Of a DNA stretch of 64,000 nucleotides, positions 7,854-16,655 are shown piece by piece (position 1 is the stretch's first letter; each line of letters starts with the position of its first letter). Position numbers and translations under genes: made by a program. The DNA is from Paenibacillus sp. J5C2022 (GTDB lineage Bacteria > Bacillota > Bacilli > Paenibacillales > Paenibacillaceae): NCBI RefSeq assembly GCF_025567625.1, contig NZ_JAOQJC010000017.1:62001-126000 (forward strand), read 5' to 3'. Below the pieces are notes generated by a model. It was not told the DNA's origin. It did no database searches and worked only from the letters and a program-made list of their open reading frames with translations.

Positions 7854-8633
7854 ATGAACTTTACTTATACCTGCGATCATATTCCCAACTTATCCCCCTT
7901 CCACCGCCGCCCCGCCCTTTCCATGTCACCAGTGACGATTACGATACACAATACCGGTAACCCCAGAAGCACGGCGAGGAATGAACGCAATTGGCTGTCC
8001 AATCCCGCGAACGACCGAACAGCGTCTTATCATATCGTTATCGACGATAAAGAAGCGATAGAATGCATCCCCCTTGATGAAGTCGCCTGGCATGCAGGAG
8101 ACGGTACAGGAGCTTCGAGCGGCAATCGCACGAGCATTGCAATCGAATTGTGCGAAAGCGGCGATTATGCGAGAACGCTAGTGAACGCGGTCAAACTTGT
8201 TTCACAAATGCTTTACGAGCGAGGATGGCATGTAAACCGTCTGCGCAGACACTTTGATTGGTCCGGCAAGATCTGTCCTCGCCTGATGTACGGGAACGGG
8301 AATTGGGATGGTTGGCATGCATTCATGCGTAGTGTACAAGCCGAGCTAACTGCACTGAAGCAAGATGATCCGTCTCACCAGCCGCAACCGAACGAACAAT
8401 GGGAGCCGGAGCTAGCCATACTGAGAAGAATGATCGAAGATCAAACTAAAATGATGGAGTCTCTCCACCAAAGTGTGAAAAAGCTGAATGAGCTGCATAA
8501 GATGGAAGTGCCCGATTGGGCAAAGGAAGCAGTTGAAGCAGCCTTGAGGGTGAAACTGATCGATTCGCCAACCGGTGGCTCGCATGACTTTTATCGACTA
8601 GTTACGATATTATGGCGACTGGGACTGGTATAA
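7854..8633 (+). CDS. N-acetylmuramoyl-L-alanine amidase (endolysin)
   Basis: This zinc amidase (Amidase_2/PGRP fold) cuts the bond between muramic acid and the stem peptide. Candidate metal ligands are H32 (TIHNTG), H133 (RRHFDWSGK) and C141 (ICPR). SYHIVID, AWHAGD and E98 are also in place. After the catalytic domain comes a coiled-coil-like stretch (about residues 180-215). The tail PDWAKEAVEAALRVKLID is seen at the end of other phage amidases and may help wall binding. The ATG at 7854 is preferred over 7833 because AGGAGA lies six bases upstream. Sampled G+C is about 53%, like the host rather than the preceding phage genes, so the gene may have been acquired separately. It could be endolysin or a domesticated autolysin. 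Confidence 0.9.
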   Translation: MNFTYTCDHIPNLSPFHRRPALSMSPVTITIHNTGNPRSTARNERNWLSNPANDRTASYHIVIDDKEAIECIPLDEVAWHAGDGTGASSGNRTSIAIELCESGDYARTLVNAVKLVSQMLYERGWHVNRLRRHFDWSGKICPRLMYGNGNWDGWHAFMRSVQAELTALKQDDPSHQPQPNEQWEPELAILRRMIEDQTKMMESLHQSVKKLNELHKMEVPDWAKEAVEAALRVKLIDSPTGGSHDFYRLVTILWRLGLV

Positions 8634-8673
8634 GCTTCGGGAAGGCAACACAGTTCGGACAACCATACAAAAA

Positions 8674-8699
8674 TCGCCCTCATCCGAAGATGAGGGCGA
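8674..8699 (-). terminator. Rho-independent terminator of ppiB
   Basis: An 11-bp perfect stem (TCGCCCTCATC with its complement, loop CGAA/TTCG) is followed on the minus strand by TTTTT. It lies just after the ppiB stop. The plus strand lacks a T run, so it mainly serves ppiB. Confidence 0.85.
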
Positions 8700-8711
8700 A
8701 TCAATTCCTAA

Positions 8712-9143
8712 TTACGCTTCCGTTACTTCCACCTTGTCCATCTTGGAGCCGCCTTTAAGCGCGTCGACAAACTCCATGCCTTTCGTCACTTTGCCGAATA
8801 CGGTGTGCATGCCGTCCAGATGCGGCTGCGGCTGGTAGCAGATGTAGAACTGGCTGCCACCCGTATTGCGTCCTGCATGAGCCATCGCGAGCGTGCCGCG
8901 CTCATGCTTGTTCGGGTTGATCTCGCAATTGATGGTGTAGCCCGGGCCTCCTGTGCCATTGCCCACCGGACAACCGCCCTGCGCGACGAATCCCGGAATG
9001 ACGCGATGGAATGTAAGACCATTGTAGAAGCCTTCACTCGCCAGCTTCTCGAAGTTGGCTACAGTGTTCGGAGCATCCTGATCGAACAGCTCCAGAATGA
9101 TTTCTTCACCTGTTGCCAACGAAATTTTTGCTTGTTTTGCCAT
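8712..9143 (-). CDS. ppiB: Peptidyl-prolyl cis-trans isomerase, cyclophilin type
   Basis: The 143-residue single-domain cytoplasmic cyclophilin catalyses proline cis-trans isomerisation in folding proteins. Core motifs are [13 protein letters not shown] (catalytic Arg, Phe and Gln), [15 protein letters not shown] and [11 protein letters not shown]. There is no signal peptide, so it is the cytoplasmic PpiB type. It sits directly downstream of lysA, as in Bacillus subtilis, and is the last chromosomal gene before the phage region. A strong terminator follows. Confidence 0.95.
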   Translation of the reverse strand: MAKQAKISLATGEEIILELFDQDAPNTVANFEKLASEGFYNGLTFHRVIPGFVAQGGCPVGNGTGGPGYTINCEINPNKHERGTLAMAHAGRNTGGSQFYICYQPQPHLDGMHTVFGKVTKGMEFVDALKGGSKMDKVEVTEA

Positions 9144-9198
9144 GCTAATATTACCCTCTTTCTATAGTCCGAATAAGACTACGTTACCAATTCTGTCC

Positions 9199-10530
9199 CT
9201 ATTTCGCAAGGGGGGATTTTTGAAGTCTCGCCGGAATGACGTCGTTGCACACAATATTCTCCAACGATTCGCGCTTGACGGCGAGATCCGCTTCTCCATC
9301 CTTCACGAAGACGACCGCCGGACGGCGAATCCGGTTGTAGTTGCTTGCCATCGCATAATTGTATGCGCCTGTGCAGAATACGGCCAGCAGATCGCCGCTC
9401 TCCGATACCGGCAGCTCCAGATCCCAGATGAGCATGTCGCCGCTCTCGCAGCACTTGCCAGCTACGGATACCGTCTCCTCCAGCGGAGCGTTCGCGCGAT
9501 TGGCGAGTATCGCTTCATATTGGGACTGGTACAGCGCCGGACGAGGGTTGTCCGTCATGCCGCCGTCAACGGCAATATATTTGCGCACGCCAGGAATGTT
9601 CTTGCTTGTCCCGATCGAGTACAGTGTCGTACCGGCGTCGCCTACCATGCTGCGGCCCGGCTCCACCCAGATCTCCGGCAGCGGATAGTTCGCCTCACTG
9701 AAGTTGGACTTGATTGCGCCTGTAATCGCCTCAACATATTGGTGAATCGGAAGCGGCGTCTCCCCTTCCACATAACGGATGCCGAAGCCGCCGCCTAGAT
9801 TGACCACCTTGAACGTCAGATCCAATTCTTCGCGGATGGATACCGCGAACTGAGCGACCTTGTCGACAGCCATGCGGAAGCCTTCCACCTCGAAGATTTG
9901 CGATCCGATATGGGAATGAACTCCCAGCACAGCCAGATTCGGCAGCGCCAAAGCCTTGCCGATCGCATCTCTTGCAGCGCCGTTGCCCAGGTCGAAGCCG
10001 AACTTGGAATCCTGCTGTCCCGTGGAAATGTAATCATGCGTATGGGCCTCCACACCCGGCGTAATTCGAAGCAGAATGTTGACCTTCTTGCCCTTGTCGC
10101 CGGCCAGCGCGTTCAGCAGCTCCAGCTCCAGGAAGTTGTCCACGACGAAACAGCCGATGCCTGCGTCGAGCGCCATATTGATCTCGTCAGGCGTCTTGTT
10201 GTTGCCGTGGAAGTGAATGCGCTCCACAGGGAATCCCGCCTGCAGCGCCGTGTGCAGCTCGCCGTCCGATACGACGTCCAGCGACAGCCCTTCCTGTTCC
10301 GCAATCGCGCACATCGCCATGACGCTGAACGCTTTGCTCGCGTAAGCGACCTGGAATTGCAAGCCGGACGCCTTGAACGCCTCAACGTACTCTCTCGCAC
10401 GCTGGCGGACAAGCGCTTCGTCCACGATATATAACGGCGTGCCGAATTTGGCAGCCAGATCAGTTACGTCGCATCCGCCAATCTCAAGATGACCTTTGTC
10501 GTTAATATTGCTAGTTCCATGCAGATACAT
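9199..10530 (-). CDS. lysA: Diaminopimelate decarboxylase
   Basis: The enzyme converts meso-diaminopimelate to lysine, the last step of lysine synthesis, using pyridoxal phosphate. The 443-residue chain has the fold III PLP-binding lysine K66 in AYASKAFS, HSHIGSQIF, the glycine loop LGGGFGIRY and the CCESGD motif contributing to the active site across the dimer. Length is typical. The ATG follows a GAGGGGAAG site. It lies between spoVAF and ppiB as in Bacillus. The 145 bases upstream hold no gene and probably its promoter. Confidence 0.96.
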   Translation of the reverse strand: MYLHGTSNINDKGHLEIGGCDVTDLAAKFGTPLYIVDEALVRQRAREYVEAFKASGLQFQVAYASKAFSVMAMCAIAEQEGLSLDVVSDGELHTALQAGFPVERIHFHGNNKTPDEINMALDAGIGCFVVDNFLELELLNALAGDKGKKVNILLRITPGVEAHTHDYISTGQQDSKFGFDLGNGAARDAIGKALALPNLAVLGVHSHIGSQIFEVEGFRMAVDKVAQFAVSIREELDLTFKVVNLGGGFGIRYVEGETPLPIHQYVEAITGAIKSNFSEANYPLPEIWVEPGRSMVGDAGTTLYSIGTSKNIPGVRKYIAVDGGMTDNPRPALYQSQYEAILANRANAPLEETVSVAGKCCESGDMLIWDLELPVSESGDLLAVFCTGAYNYAMASNYNRIRRPAVVFVKDGEADLAVKRESLENIVCNDVIPARLQKSPLAK

Positions 10531-10675
10531 TGCTTCCCCTCGACTTTCCCTATCCTTCTATGGATAGAACGGTTTAATTATTTGCATCTATAGGAACAGT
10601 ATAGCGCAATCGACAACGATCCGAAATGGATAATTTCGCATTTCATTTGTATTTTTAGCGATGCAAGACGCACCC

Positions 10676-12310
10676 TCAATTCGTCTTCGGCATCTTGTCC
10701 CGCTGCTGAGGACGCAGAATATTGGGCCGCTTCCGGTTATAGAGCACAGGCTGGCGCACAATGATGTTCCAGATCCCCCTGGCGTCGAACGGGATAATCG
10801 GCCACATATACGGCCGGTTCAGTGAACGCTCCTTCACCAGCAAGATGAAGATAACCGTCGTCGCTACGACGAGACCCGGTACGCTGAAGGCGGCTACTGC
10901 CATCAGCAGCGCCAGCCTGATCAGCCGGTTGGCCAGTCCCAGCTCGTAGCTGGGCGTCGCGAACATGCCGATCGCCGCAATCGCCATGTACAAGATGACT
11001 TCGTTCACGAATACCCCTGTCTTGACAGCAATATCGCCAATGAGAATCGCCGCCACAAGTGACATGGCGGCCGCCAGCGAGGTAGGCGTATGGACCGACG
11101 CCATGCGCAGCAGGTCTATTCCGATCTCGGCCAGCAGGAACTGAACGAATAACGGAATTTTCCCAGTCTCATTAGGACCGATGAAGTCCATAATCGGCGG
11201 CTTGTATTCCGGATGCACGACGAACAGCAGCCATAACGGCAGCATGAACAGCGACATCAGAATACCGATGAACCGCACCCATCTCAAGTAGGTTCCGATC
11301 GTCGGCGTCTGGCGGTTCTCCTCGGCATGCTGCATCAGGTCGGTGTATGTGGTCGGCAGCGTCATGACGCTGGGCGACGTGTCCACGAAGAGAGCGACTG
11401 AACCTTCCAGCAGATGTGCAGCTACCGTATCGGGACGTTCCGAGTAGCGAACGAGCGGGAACGGGCTCCAGCCCCGTTTGATCGTCGCTTCTTCCAGCTG
11501 CTTGTCGGCCAATGGCAGACCATCCAGCTTTACCATCCCGATTTTCTCCTTGATCGACTTCACCAGCTCTTGGTCAACGATATCGTCGATATAGGCAACG
11601 CATACGTCGGTCTTCGTCCGCTCGCCCACTTGCATAAGCTCGTAGCGTAGCTTCGGATCGCGCAGCCTCCGACGAACGAGCGACACATTGACGAGCATCG
11701 TCTCGTTGAACCCGTCGCGCGCACCGCGCACCACTCTCTCTGTCGAAGGCTCCTCCAGCCCTCTTGCCGGGTAATTCTTGACATCCACCATAAGCGCATT
11801 GGACTCGCCATCAATGAACAATGCCGTAGCGCCTGACATGACGAGCGTCATCAGCTTGTCCCAGTCGTCGTGCTTATTCACCTGCGCAGCCGGCACATAG
11901 AGATCCAGGAACGCTTGCAGCGCATCGCTGTCAATATCTTCGGCCTGCAAGTAAGTGAGCCGCTTGATGATCTCCGTCAGCAGCTCGTCCTTCACAAGCC
12001 CGTTCATGCAGAACAACGCCGTCCGCCGATTGCCGAACGTCATCTCCCGGATGACAAGGTCGAAGCTGACCCCCAGGCCCATCTCCTTCTCCAGCTTCTT
12101 CAACACTTGATCAATCTCGGCCGGAATCGGCACCTTCTTCTCGCCTTGTCCTCCCTTGCCTGATTCCCCTTCAGATGACTTCTTCCAGCCGCCCAGTTCC
12201 ACCCCGCCTCCGTCTTCCTGAGGCTCCATGCCGGGGACCATTTCTTCCGGCAGCGGCAATTCCCGTTCAAGCGACTCCCGTTGTTCATCTTCCCGATTCC
12301 ACTCAGACAT
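10676..12310 (-). CDS. spoVAF: Stage V sporulation protein AF (GerA-family membrane protein)
   Basis: The 544-residue protein belongs to the GerA germinant-receptor A-subunit family. The first 80 residues are a charged, acidic leader, giving a longer protein than the Bacillus homologue. A soluble domain (to about residue 330, with ALFIDGESNALMVDVKNYPARG) follows, then a membrane domain with about five hydrophobic segments at residues 340-500. It is identified as SpoVAF rather than a germinant receptor because it is a lone A-type subunit beside spoVAA/spoVAB and lysA. It probably acts in the forespore inner membrane in germination and ion or dipicolinate release. spoVAC, AD and AE do not lie between it and spoVAB. 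Confidence 0.85.
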   Translation of the reverse strand: MSEWNREDEQRESLERELPLPEEMVPGMEPQEDGGGVELGGWKKSSEGESGKGGQGEKKVPIPAEIDQVLKKLEKEMGLGVSFDLVIREMTFGNRRTALFCMNGLVKDELLTEIIKRLTYLQAEDIDSDALQAFLDLYVPAAQVNKHDDWDKLMTLVMSGATALFIDGESNALMVDVKNYPARGLEEPSTERVVRGARDGFNETMLVNVSLVRRRLRDPKLRYELMQVGERTKTDVCVAYIDDIVDQELVKSIKEKIGMVKLDGLPLADKQLEEATIKRGWSPFPLVRYSERPDTVAAHLLEGSVALFVDTSPSVMTLPTTYTDLMQHAEENRQTPTIGTYLRWVRFIGILMSLFMLPLWLLFVVHPEYKPPIMDFIGPNETGKIPLFVQFLLAEIGIDLLRMASVHTPTSLAAAMSLVAAILIGDIAVKTGVFVNEVILYMAIAAIGMFATPSYELGLANRLIRLALLMAVAAFSVPGLVVATTVIFILLVKERSLNRPYMWPIIPFDARGIWNIIVRQPVLYNRKRPNILRPQQRDKMPKTN

Positions 12311-12332
12311 GTCCTATCACCTCGTCGCTAAG

Positions 12333-12764
12333 TTAATTCCATTGAAAGATCAGCCAGTCGAACAGAGACCCGATCGTCTTGCCCAGCACCATCGCCATGA
12401 CGAACGCTATCATATAATGCGACAGCCTCAGACGCTTCGCCAGTATCGGCAATACGTTCATCACCTCCGTCAGCGCAGCAGCCAGCATGCCGATGAACAT
12501 GCCGTCCAGCAGTCCGATGCCGCTCAGGAACAAGGACGAAGGCAGACGAAGCTTCCAGTCCAGGAAGTCGGCGAAAGTCCAGTATAGCGCACCGCTTACG
12601 ATGGCGCTCTCGAACCAGGCGGACATGCGGAACGCTCTCGTCAGCTGCGCCAGACGCGGCACCAGATCGAAGACGATCAGGAGCGCGACCAGACCGCTTC
12701 CTACTGCAAGCCCGCCCGCTATACCCAGCACAGCGATGAACAAGCGCGACATCCACTCACTCAT
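12333..12764 (-). CDS. spoVAB: Stage V sporulation protein AB
   Basis: The 143-residue protein has four or five membrane helices (FIAVLGIAGGLAVGSG near the N-terminus, YMIAFVMAMVLGKTIGSLFDWL at the end). It is a partner in the SpoVA dipicolinic-acid channel system of the forespore membrane. The start at 12764 is chosen because GGAGGCGGAT lies just ahead; it overlaps the spoVAA stop by eight bases, indicating translational coupling. An upstream in-frame extension to 12797 exists but lacks a ribosome site. Expression in the forespore under sigma-G is known for the family, not read here. Confidence 0.88.
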   Translation of the reverse strand: MSEWMSRLFIAVLGIAGGLAVGSGLVALLIVFDLVPRLAQLTRAFRMSAWFESAIVSGALYWTFADFLDWKLRLPSSLFLSGIGLLDGMFIGMLAAALTEVMNVLPILAKRLRLSHYMIAFVMAMVLGKTIGSLFDWLIFQWN

Positions 12765-13404
12765 ATCCGCCTCCGCGCGTCTTCTCGGATTCGGCACGCT
12801 TCCTTATTTCATCTGCTATAACGTACTGGTTCAGGTTTTCCTGATACATATACAGTTCGACTTCCAGAGGATTGGGCTCCTCGTTGAACCGCTTGCGGAA
12901 TATATGATTGAAGAACAGCGCCATGCCGAGACCGAGCCCCAGCGAGTAAGGAATCTGCAGCCATAACGGATGCTCGTCGCGTTCGCCCGTGACAAGCTCG
13001 GCAATCCGAATATGAACCTCCTTCATGCTGACATCGGTATGGAAATTCATGATCGCAAGCCCAGCCCCGAAGAACAAGAGCAGCCAGCTGATGCACAGCA
13101 AGACGTAACGGGGTTTCATCGGTTTCTCCGCCACCATGAGCAGCACTTGAGGATCGCCGAACGTTTCCACGGTTATGCCAGGTACTGCTTGGCGCACGGC
13201 TTTCACAATTTGAAGCACATCGATGACGACACGATTGCCGTCCGACTTCTTATGCTCGTACAGCGGCAGCTCCGCAAGAGCGGAATGTAGCTCCTTGTCC
13301 TCCAGGAGCAGCCTGGCCACCTGGCCAAGCGTGACGGTATGCTGCGGCTTGATGTCTATTCTTTTTTTGAGCCGAAGATAGAGGACTTGGCTGGCAGCGC
13401 CCAT
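12757..13404 (-). CDS. spoVAA: Stage V sporulation protein AA
   Basis: The 215-residue protein has a soluble N-terminal half (LYLRLKKRIDI, then VVIDVLQIVKAVRQAVPGI) and two hydrophobic segments around residues 100-118 and 148-165. A charged tail ends in KRAESEKTRGGGYE. This layout and its position between sigF and spoVAB match SpoVAA, a component of the SpoVA system for dipicolinate movement across the spore inner membrane. Overlap with spoVAB implies co-translation. The sigF terminator just upstream separates it from the spoIIA operon, so it should have its own forespore promoter. Confidence 0.88.
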   Translation of the reverse strand: MGAASQVLYLRLKKRIDIKPQHTVTLGQVARLLLEDKELHSALAELPLYEHKKSDGNRVVIDVLQIVKAVRQAVPGITVETFGDPQVLLMVAEKPMKPRYVLLCISWLLLFFGAGLAIMNFHTDVSMKEVHIRIAELVTGERDEHPLWLQIPYSLGLGLGMALFFNHIFRKRFNEEPNPLEVELYMYQENLNQYVIADEIRKRAESEKTRGGGYE

Positions 13405-13492
13405 CCGCCATCATCCCTTCTGCCAATAGTATGGCTCGTGATTCCTGATTAGTATGAGATAAGGATGCTCAGGATAGTCATGCATGCCGATG

Positions 13493-13534
13493 TAAAAAAA
13501 GGAAAGACCAAATCGCTTATTGCGCGATTTGGTC
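13493..13534 (-). terminator. Terminator overlapping the end of sigF
   Basis: An 11-bp stem (GACCAAATCGC with its complement) includes the sigF stop codon. On the minus strand it is followed by a T-rich run ending TTTTTTTACA. It should end the spoIIA transcript and insulate spoVAA. Confidence 0.85.
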
Positions 13535-14281
13535 CCGAATGGACTGCAATATTTTCTTCTCCAGCCTGGATACTTGCACTTGCGAGATGCCGAGTCTGCT
13601 GGCCACCTCGGACTGCGTCTTGTCCCGGTAATACCGCAAAAATACGATGAGCCGCTCGCGCTCGTTCAAGCCTTCGATCGCTTCCACCAGCGCCAGCTTG
13701 TCGAACCAACGTTCGCCGGAATCGTCCGCGATCTGATCCATTAGCGTGATGGGATCGCCGTCATTCTCGAATACGGTCTCGTGAATCGACGTTGGCGGCT
13801 TGTTGGCTTCCTGCGCGAATACGACATCCTCCGGCGTTATGCCGAGACGCTCCGCTACCTCGCTGACCGTCGGCAGCCTTCCGAGCGTCTTGGACAGCTC
13901 ATCTTTCATCTTGCGAACCTTGTTCGCCGTCTCCTTCAGCGATCGGCTCACCTTGAGTGTGCCGTCATCGCGAAGGAATCGCTGAATCTCTCCAATGATC
14001 ATCGGCACCGCATAAGTAGAGAATTTCACGTCATAGGACAGATCGAACTTGTCTACCGACTTCAACAATCCGATACAGCCGATCTGGAACAGATCCTCCG
14101 GCTCGTAGCCCCTGTTCATGAAGCGCTGAACGACGGACCATACAAGACGGATATTGCATCCTACCAGCGTATCCCTCGCCACCGTATCGCCGGATTGGCT
14201 CAGTGCGATTAGCCGCTTCACTTCCGCATCATCCAAGTACGGCTGGGCTGTTTGCTTCAAATCGACATCCATGAGGCTCAA
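13517..14281 (-). CDS. sigF: RNA polymerase sporulation sigma factor F
   Basis: The 254-residue sigma-70-family protein is the first forespore-specific sigma factor. Region 2 is seen in EDLFQIGCIGLLKSVDKFD and YAVPMIIGEIQRFLRDDG. Region 3 lies around LPTVSEVAERLGI. The region 4 helix-turn-helix is SEVASRLGISQVQVSRLEKK. It is held inactive by SpoIIAB and released by dephosphorylated SpoIIAA, both encoded just upstream in the same operon. Gene order spoIIAA-spoIIAB-sigF is canonical. The spacing to spoIIAB is 10 bases. Confidence 0.97.
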   Translation of the reverse strand: MSLMDVDLKQTAQPYLDDAEVKRLIALSQSGDTVARDTLVGCNIRLVWSVVQRFMNRGYEPEDLFQIGCIGLLKSVDKFDLSYDVKFSTYAVPMIIGEIQRFLRDDGTLKVSRSLKETANKVRKMKDELSKTLGRLPTVSEVAERLGITPEDVVFAQEANKPPTSIHETVFENDGDPITLMDQIADDSGERWFDKLALVEAIEGLNERERLIVFLRYYRDKTQSEVASRLGISQVQVSRLEKKILQSIRDQIAQ

Positions 14282-14291
14282 CCCCTATGCC

Positions 14292-14738
14292 CTAATTGTA
14301 GAGCGCTTTTTTTGACTCGATACGTTTCATCATCGCTACCCTTGTTCCCCCGCCGACTGAGCTGCTTACCTCGAATTGGTCCATGAAATTCTCCATAATC
14401 GTAAAGCCCATGCCGGAGCGCTCCAGTTCGGGTCTCGACGTATAGAGCGGCTGCCTGGCCAGCTCCAGATCCTCGATTCCGCCGCCTTCGTCCGAGACGA
14501 TAATCGTCACTCTGTCGCGGTCGATCACGCCCTCGATGCACACTTGACGCTCGCCGTCATTGTCATAGCCATGGATAATGGCGTTTGTCACAGCTTCGGA
14601 TACCGCTGTCTTCAGATCGTTCAGCTCTTCCATCGTCGGATCAAGCTGTGAGACGAATGCCGCAACCGCGACCCTGGCGAAGGCTTCATTCTCCGATCGG
14701 GCGCTAAACAAAAGCTTCATCTCGTTAGTCCCTTTCAT
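14292..14738 (-). CDS. spoIIAB: Anti-sigma F factor / SpoIIAA kinase
   Basis: This GHKL-fold protein binds and inhibits SigF and phosphorylates SpoIIAA with ATP. The 148-residue chain shows the N box ([14 protein letters not shown]), the G1 box (DEGGGI) and the G2 box ([15 protein letters not shown]). The start ATG overlaps the spoIIAA stop as ATGA, so the two are translationally coupled, which fits the stoichiometry needed by the switch. The C-terminus SKKALYN resembles the Bacillus protein. Confidence 0.97.
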   Translation of the reverse strand: MKGTNEMKLLFSARSENEAFARVAVAAFVSQLDPTMEELNDLKTAVSEAVTNAIIHGYDNDGERQVCIEGVIDRDRVTIIVSDEGGGIEDLELARQPLYTSRPELERSGMGFTIMENFMDQFEVSSSVGGGTRVAMMKRIESKKALYN

Positions 14739-15088
14739 GACACCACCTCCAGACTGGTAATCGCGCTGCGTTCGCTGTCATGCTCTTCAATAATCTTGAA
14801 CAGTCCCGACAGCTCGAACAACCGCCGCACATTGGGGTTCACATCGCAGACGACCATTCGCCCGCCCTTGCCTTTCACTTGCTTGTACCTGCCAAGGATG
14901 ACACCAAGCCCGGAGCTGTCCATAAATTGCAGATGCTTCAGGCTCAGGATGACATGATGTGCGTTATGGCGGACAAGCGCTTCTTCCATCTTGAATCGGA
15001 CGATATTCGCCGTATGATGGTCCAGCTCGCCATGCAAACGCACGATCAGCATATTGCGGTAATGCTCCAGTTCGGTTCGCAGATTCAT
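14735..15088 (-). CDS. spoIIAA: Anti-sigma F factor antagonist
   Basis: This STAS-domain protein, when unphosphorylated, binds SpoIIAB and frees SigF; SpoIIE dephosphorylates it in the forespore. From the ATG at 15088 the product is 117 residues, the same length as the Bacillus protein, and S58 in QFMDSSGLG falls at the known phosphorylation position. A GGGAGAG site lies six bases before this ATG. An open in-frame extension to 15160 lacks support and would reach the sigma-H promoter, so it is rejected. Confidence 0.96.
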   Translation of the reverse strand: MNLRTELEHYRNMLIVRLHGELDHHTANIVRFKMEEALVRHNAHHVILSLKHLQFMDSSGLGVILGRYKQVKGKGGRMVVCDVNPNVRRLFELSGLFKIIEEHDSERSAITSLEVVS

Positions 15089-15136
15089 GTCGCACTCTCC
15101 CTCAAGGTATTGGATTCTCCTCGCGGATAGATTTAG

Positions 15137-15166
15137 CAATTCTCTATTGCCGTGCCACATTCCTTC
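15137..15166 (-). promoter_or_regulatory. Predicted sigma-H promoter of the spoIIA operon
   Basis: On the minus strand AAGGAATG is followed after 12 bases by AGAGAAT. This fits the sigma-H consensus (RNAGGAWWW, 11-12 bases, RNNGAATWW). It lies about 50 bases before the spoIIAA start, as expected for an operon transcribed by sigma-H holoenzyme. Known Spo0A activation of this operon was not traced to specific 0A boxes here. Confidence 0.7.
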
Positions 15167-15220
15167 TCGCCGACAAAACTAGAAGTATACCGCTACGACC
15201 TGACAAAATCGAACAAGCCT

Positions 15221-16411
15221 TTATTGAAACAATCCGGCCGCGGAGCGCTTGAGCAGTCTCCACCATGTCGCCTTCTTGACGGATGCCGGCGCTGTCAGCT
15301 CATATTCCTTCAACATTTCGTCGCCTTGATAGACGATTAGCTTGCCGATCGACTGGCCTTCCTTCACAGGAGCCTTCAGCGCGCCGTCCATGACCAGCTC
15401 ATGCCGGATATCTTCCGCACTGCCGCCCTTCCTCAGCAATACGCTGTAAGGACGATCGGCAATCAGCTTCAGTTCGGCATCCATCCCTTTCTCGATGCGA
15501 AGCGAGCCAAGCTCGTCGCCTTGCTTGACTATGGGATAGTTCATATACTGGGAGAAGGTGTAATCGAGCATGGCCGACACCTCGTTATTGCGCTGCTTCG
15601 TTGTAGGCTCCCCCATCACTACCGCTATGACGCGCAAGCCGTCGCGTTTTGCCGTTGCAGACAAGCAATACTTCGCTTCGCTCGTATAGCCCGTTTTCAA
15701 GCCATCCGCCCCGGTGTAGAATCTTACAAGCTTATTGGTATTAACCAGCCAGAACGGCTTGTCGGATGTTTTGCGCAAGTAATCCTGATATTGCCCTGTG
15801 TATTTGGTTACATCGGCGAACTTCAACAGCTCTCTGGACATGATTGCGATGTCGTGCGCCGAGGAGAAGTGGTTCTCGACAGGCAAGCCGTTCGCATTGG
15901 CGAAGCGGGTATCCTTCATGCCGAGCTCCGCTGCCCGCGCATTCATCATCGTTACGAAATTTTGCTCCGTTCCCGCCAGCTTCTCGGCCATTGCGACCGA
16001 AGCGTCATTGCCGGATGCCAGCGCTATTCCCTTCAGCATATCCTCAACGCTCATTTCTTCGCCTTGCTCCAGGAATATTTGCGATCCCCCCATGGAAGCC
16101 GCATACTCGCTCGTACGCACCATATCCGTCAGCTTGATTTTGCCATCCTCCAGCGCTTCCATGATGAGCAGCATCGTCATAATCTTCGTAATGCTTGCCG
16201 GCGGCAGCTTGTCGTGGCTATTCCGCTCGAAAATAACCGTTCCGCTGTCCGCATCCATCAATATAGCCGAACGTGCGGACGGAGCCAGATCGGGAACGGC
16301 TGCCGCATTTCCTTCGCTAACGGTAGCCGTCTCCTCTGCCCAGGCCGCTGCAGGCAGCGCCAACGTGCAAGCGAGCGCAAGCGCCATTAGCGAGAGTAAT
16401 CGTTTTTTCAA
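15221..16411 (-). CDS. dacF: D-alanyl-D-alanine carboxypeptidase, sporulation type
   Basis: This serine DD-peptidase trims stem peptides and affects spore cortex cross-linking. An N-terminal signal (about residues 1-25, ending AAAWA-E) leads to a penicillin-binding domain with S73-I-T-K76, S133-G-N135 and K239-T-G241. The C-terminal PBP5-like domain ends in an amphipathic stretch (KKATWWRLLKRSAAGLF) that would hold it to the membrane. The start is a TTG supported by AGGAGGG eight bases upstream. It precedes spoIIAA on the same strand, as in Bacillus, with no terminator between them. Confidence 0.95.
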   Translation of the reverse strand: MKKRLLSLMALALACTLALPAAAWAEETATVSEGNAAAVPDLAPSARSAILMDADSGTVIFERNSHDKLPPASITKIMTMLLIMEALEDGKIKLTDMVRTSEYAASMGGSQIFLEQGEEMSVEDMLKGIALASGNDASVAMAEKLAGTEQNFVTMMNARAAELGMKDTRFANANGLPVENHFSSAHDIAIMSRELLKFADVTKYTGQYQDYLRKTSDKPFWLVNTNKLVRFYTGADGLKTGYTSEAKYCLSATAKRDGLRVIAVVMGEPTTKQRNNEVSAMLDYTFSQYMNYPIVKQGDELGSLRIEKGMDAELKLIADRPYSVLLRKGGSAEDIRHELVMDGALKAPVKEGQSIGKLIVYQGDEMLKEYELTAPASVKKATWWRLLKRSAAGLFQ

Positions 16412-16520
16412 AGAATGTCCCTCCTGAACTAGCGGTTATATTTTCCTTTTTTAGTGTTAACATCCTGCATGGAAAATATTCTATTTTCAATTTACAAGTT
16501 CCGCCTAAGTGCAGATGTCA

Positions 16521-16570
16521 TCGAGAAAAAGGACCTCATTTTCCACTTGGAAGTGGAAAAGGGGTCCTTT
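16521..16570 (-). terminator. Terminator downstream of pdp
   Basis: Nested inverted repeats (AAAGGACC with GGTCCTTT outside, TTTTCCACTT with AAGTGGAAAA inside) form a long hairpin followed on the minus strand by TTTTTC. It lies in the 244-base gap between pdp and dacF, which otherwise contains the dacF ribosome site and probably its promoter; no gene is seen there. Confidence 0.85.
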
Positions 16571-16655
16571 CGTGTGTGCTATGTGATGTTCCTCAGTCAT
16601 GCGAACACTTCAAAAAATTGCGTATACGATGAAGAGAGCCTCTGCAAACAGTCCT

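Larger units (their letters stand above)
1..8633 (+). mobile_element. Right-hand (late-gene) end of a prophage or phage-derived element
   Basis: Five tail/adhesion genes, a holin and an amidase follow each other on the plus strand, while the adjoining chromosome is almost entirely on the minus strand. Hand counts of sample 60-base lines give about 33% G+C in the tail genes and 37% in the holin, against about 53% in lysA. The amidase is also about 53%. No integrase, capsid or terminase gene is visible, so only the lysis end lies in the window and the left boundary is outside it. The right boundary is inferred to fall between the amidase stop and the ppiB terminator; no attachment-site repeat could be identified. 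It could equally be a defective prophage or a phage-tail-like bacteriocin. Confidence 0.75.

Noticed and set aside
16421..16480. Possible sigma-F promoter upstream of dacF
   Set aside because: A GGAAAATATA -10-like element is present, but no acceptable -35 lies at the right distance.
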